Shown piece after piece: positions 23,938 to 24,033 of a stretch of 24,033 bases of DNA. Position 1 is the stretch's first letter; each line of letters begins with the position of its first letter. The notes under the pieces were generated by a model. It was not told the DNA's origin. It searched no databases and saw nothing but the letters and a program-made list of their open reading frames with translations. A program made the position numbers and the translations under genes. The stretch comes from Planctomycetaceae bacterium (GTDB lineage: Bacteria; Planctomycetota; Planctomycetia; Planctomycetales; Planctomycetaceae), in NCBI GenBank assembly GCA_020426425.1, contig JAGQQB010000002.1, positions 1-24,033 of the forward strand. Direction: 5' to 3'.

Positions 23938-24033
23938 ATGTCTGGATTTCCGAATGCCTCGAAGCTGCTCAACTGGGTACGCCAACGGTTGATGCTCCAG
24001 ACGTGGCTGCAGCGGTCGTTTGTGCTGCTCCTG
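23938..24033 (+). CDS. N-terminus of an unidentified gene (partial)
   Basis: An ATG at 23938 opens a frame to the right edge, giving 32 residues. A GGGAG ribosome-binding site lies about 9 nt upstream, and a predicted promoter and dyad stand before it. The visible part is basic and hydrophobic with W-L-Q-R-S-F-V-L-L-L at the end, as if a membrane segment is beginning. Too little is visible to name the product. Confidence 0.65.
   Translation, partial: MSGFPNASKLLNWVRQRLMLQTWLQRSFVLLL

Overview
The window looks like a chromosomal segment of a planctomycete (Planctomycetota, probably order Planctomycetales). I infer this from the protein complement, not from a database search. The pointers are a Tat-exported Gfo/Idh/MocA-type protein, a zinc-ribbon/RDD membrane protein, a VWA membrane protein with a ThuA/GATase-like middle, a DUF6384-like coiled-coil membrane protein, a nucleoside hydrolase of a variant subgroup, short intergenic G/C-rich palindromes, and many starts with weak or no Shine-Dalgarno sequence. 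No rRNA, tRNA, CRISPR array, transposase, integrase or phage gene was seen.

Layout. Positions 1-153 hold the 3' end of a plus-strand gene resembling the C-terminus of a dicarboxylate/amino-acid:cation symporter. Positions 137-3975 carry three minus-strand genes: an M29 aminopeptidase, a secreted DUF3352-like protein and a DUF6384-like membrane protein. A 357-bp divergent intergenic region (3976-4332) contains an exact 16-bp tandem repeat and a 16-bp palindrome. Positions 4333-6212 are a plus-strand pair, a CDP-paratose-2-epimerase-like SDR and a DPM1-type GT2. They face a convergent 613-residue polytopic protein with a GT-C-like acidic loop motif (6285-8126); together these suggest surface glycan assembly.

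Positions 8236-11669 are a tight three-gene minus-strand operon: a flavin amine oxidase, an RMND1/DUF155-like membrane-anchored protein and an HGSNAT/DUF1624-like membrane acyltransferase, with gaps of 7 and 1 bp. I know of no pathway that joins these three, so this is the best candidate in the window for an undescribed functional unit. Positions 11918-15801 hold an orphan ABC-2 permease, the zinc-ribbon/RDD protein and an unrecognised 321-residue protein. A G/C-rich palindromic heptamer element lies between the permease and the zinc-ribbon/RDD gene. Positions 15986-18126 hold a GT39/ArnT-like glycosyltransferase and an orphan soluble histidine kinase.

Positions 18357-20599 are a translationally coupled pair: a Tat-signal Gfo/Idh/MocA protein that has lost both canonical catalytic residues, and a nucleoside hydrolase with two altered active-site positions. 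Divergent from these is an 806-residue VWA membrane protein (20809-23229), followed by an AHSA1/SRPBCC protein. At the right edge a new gene begins at 23938 behind a good predicted promoter with an operator-like dyad over its start site.

Most of the window is ordinary housekeeping and accessory planctomycete gene content. The parts most worth checking are the oxidase/RMND1/acyltransferase operon, the paired catalytically altered enzymes and the structured intergenic elements.
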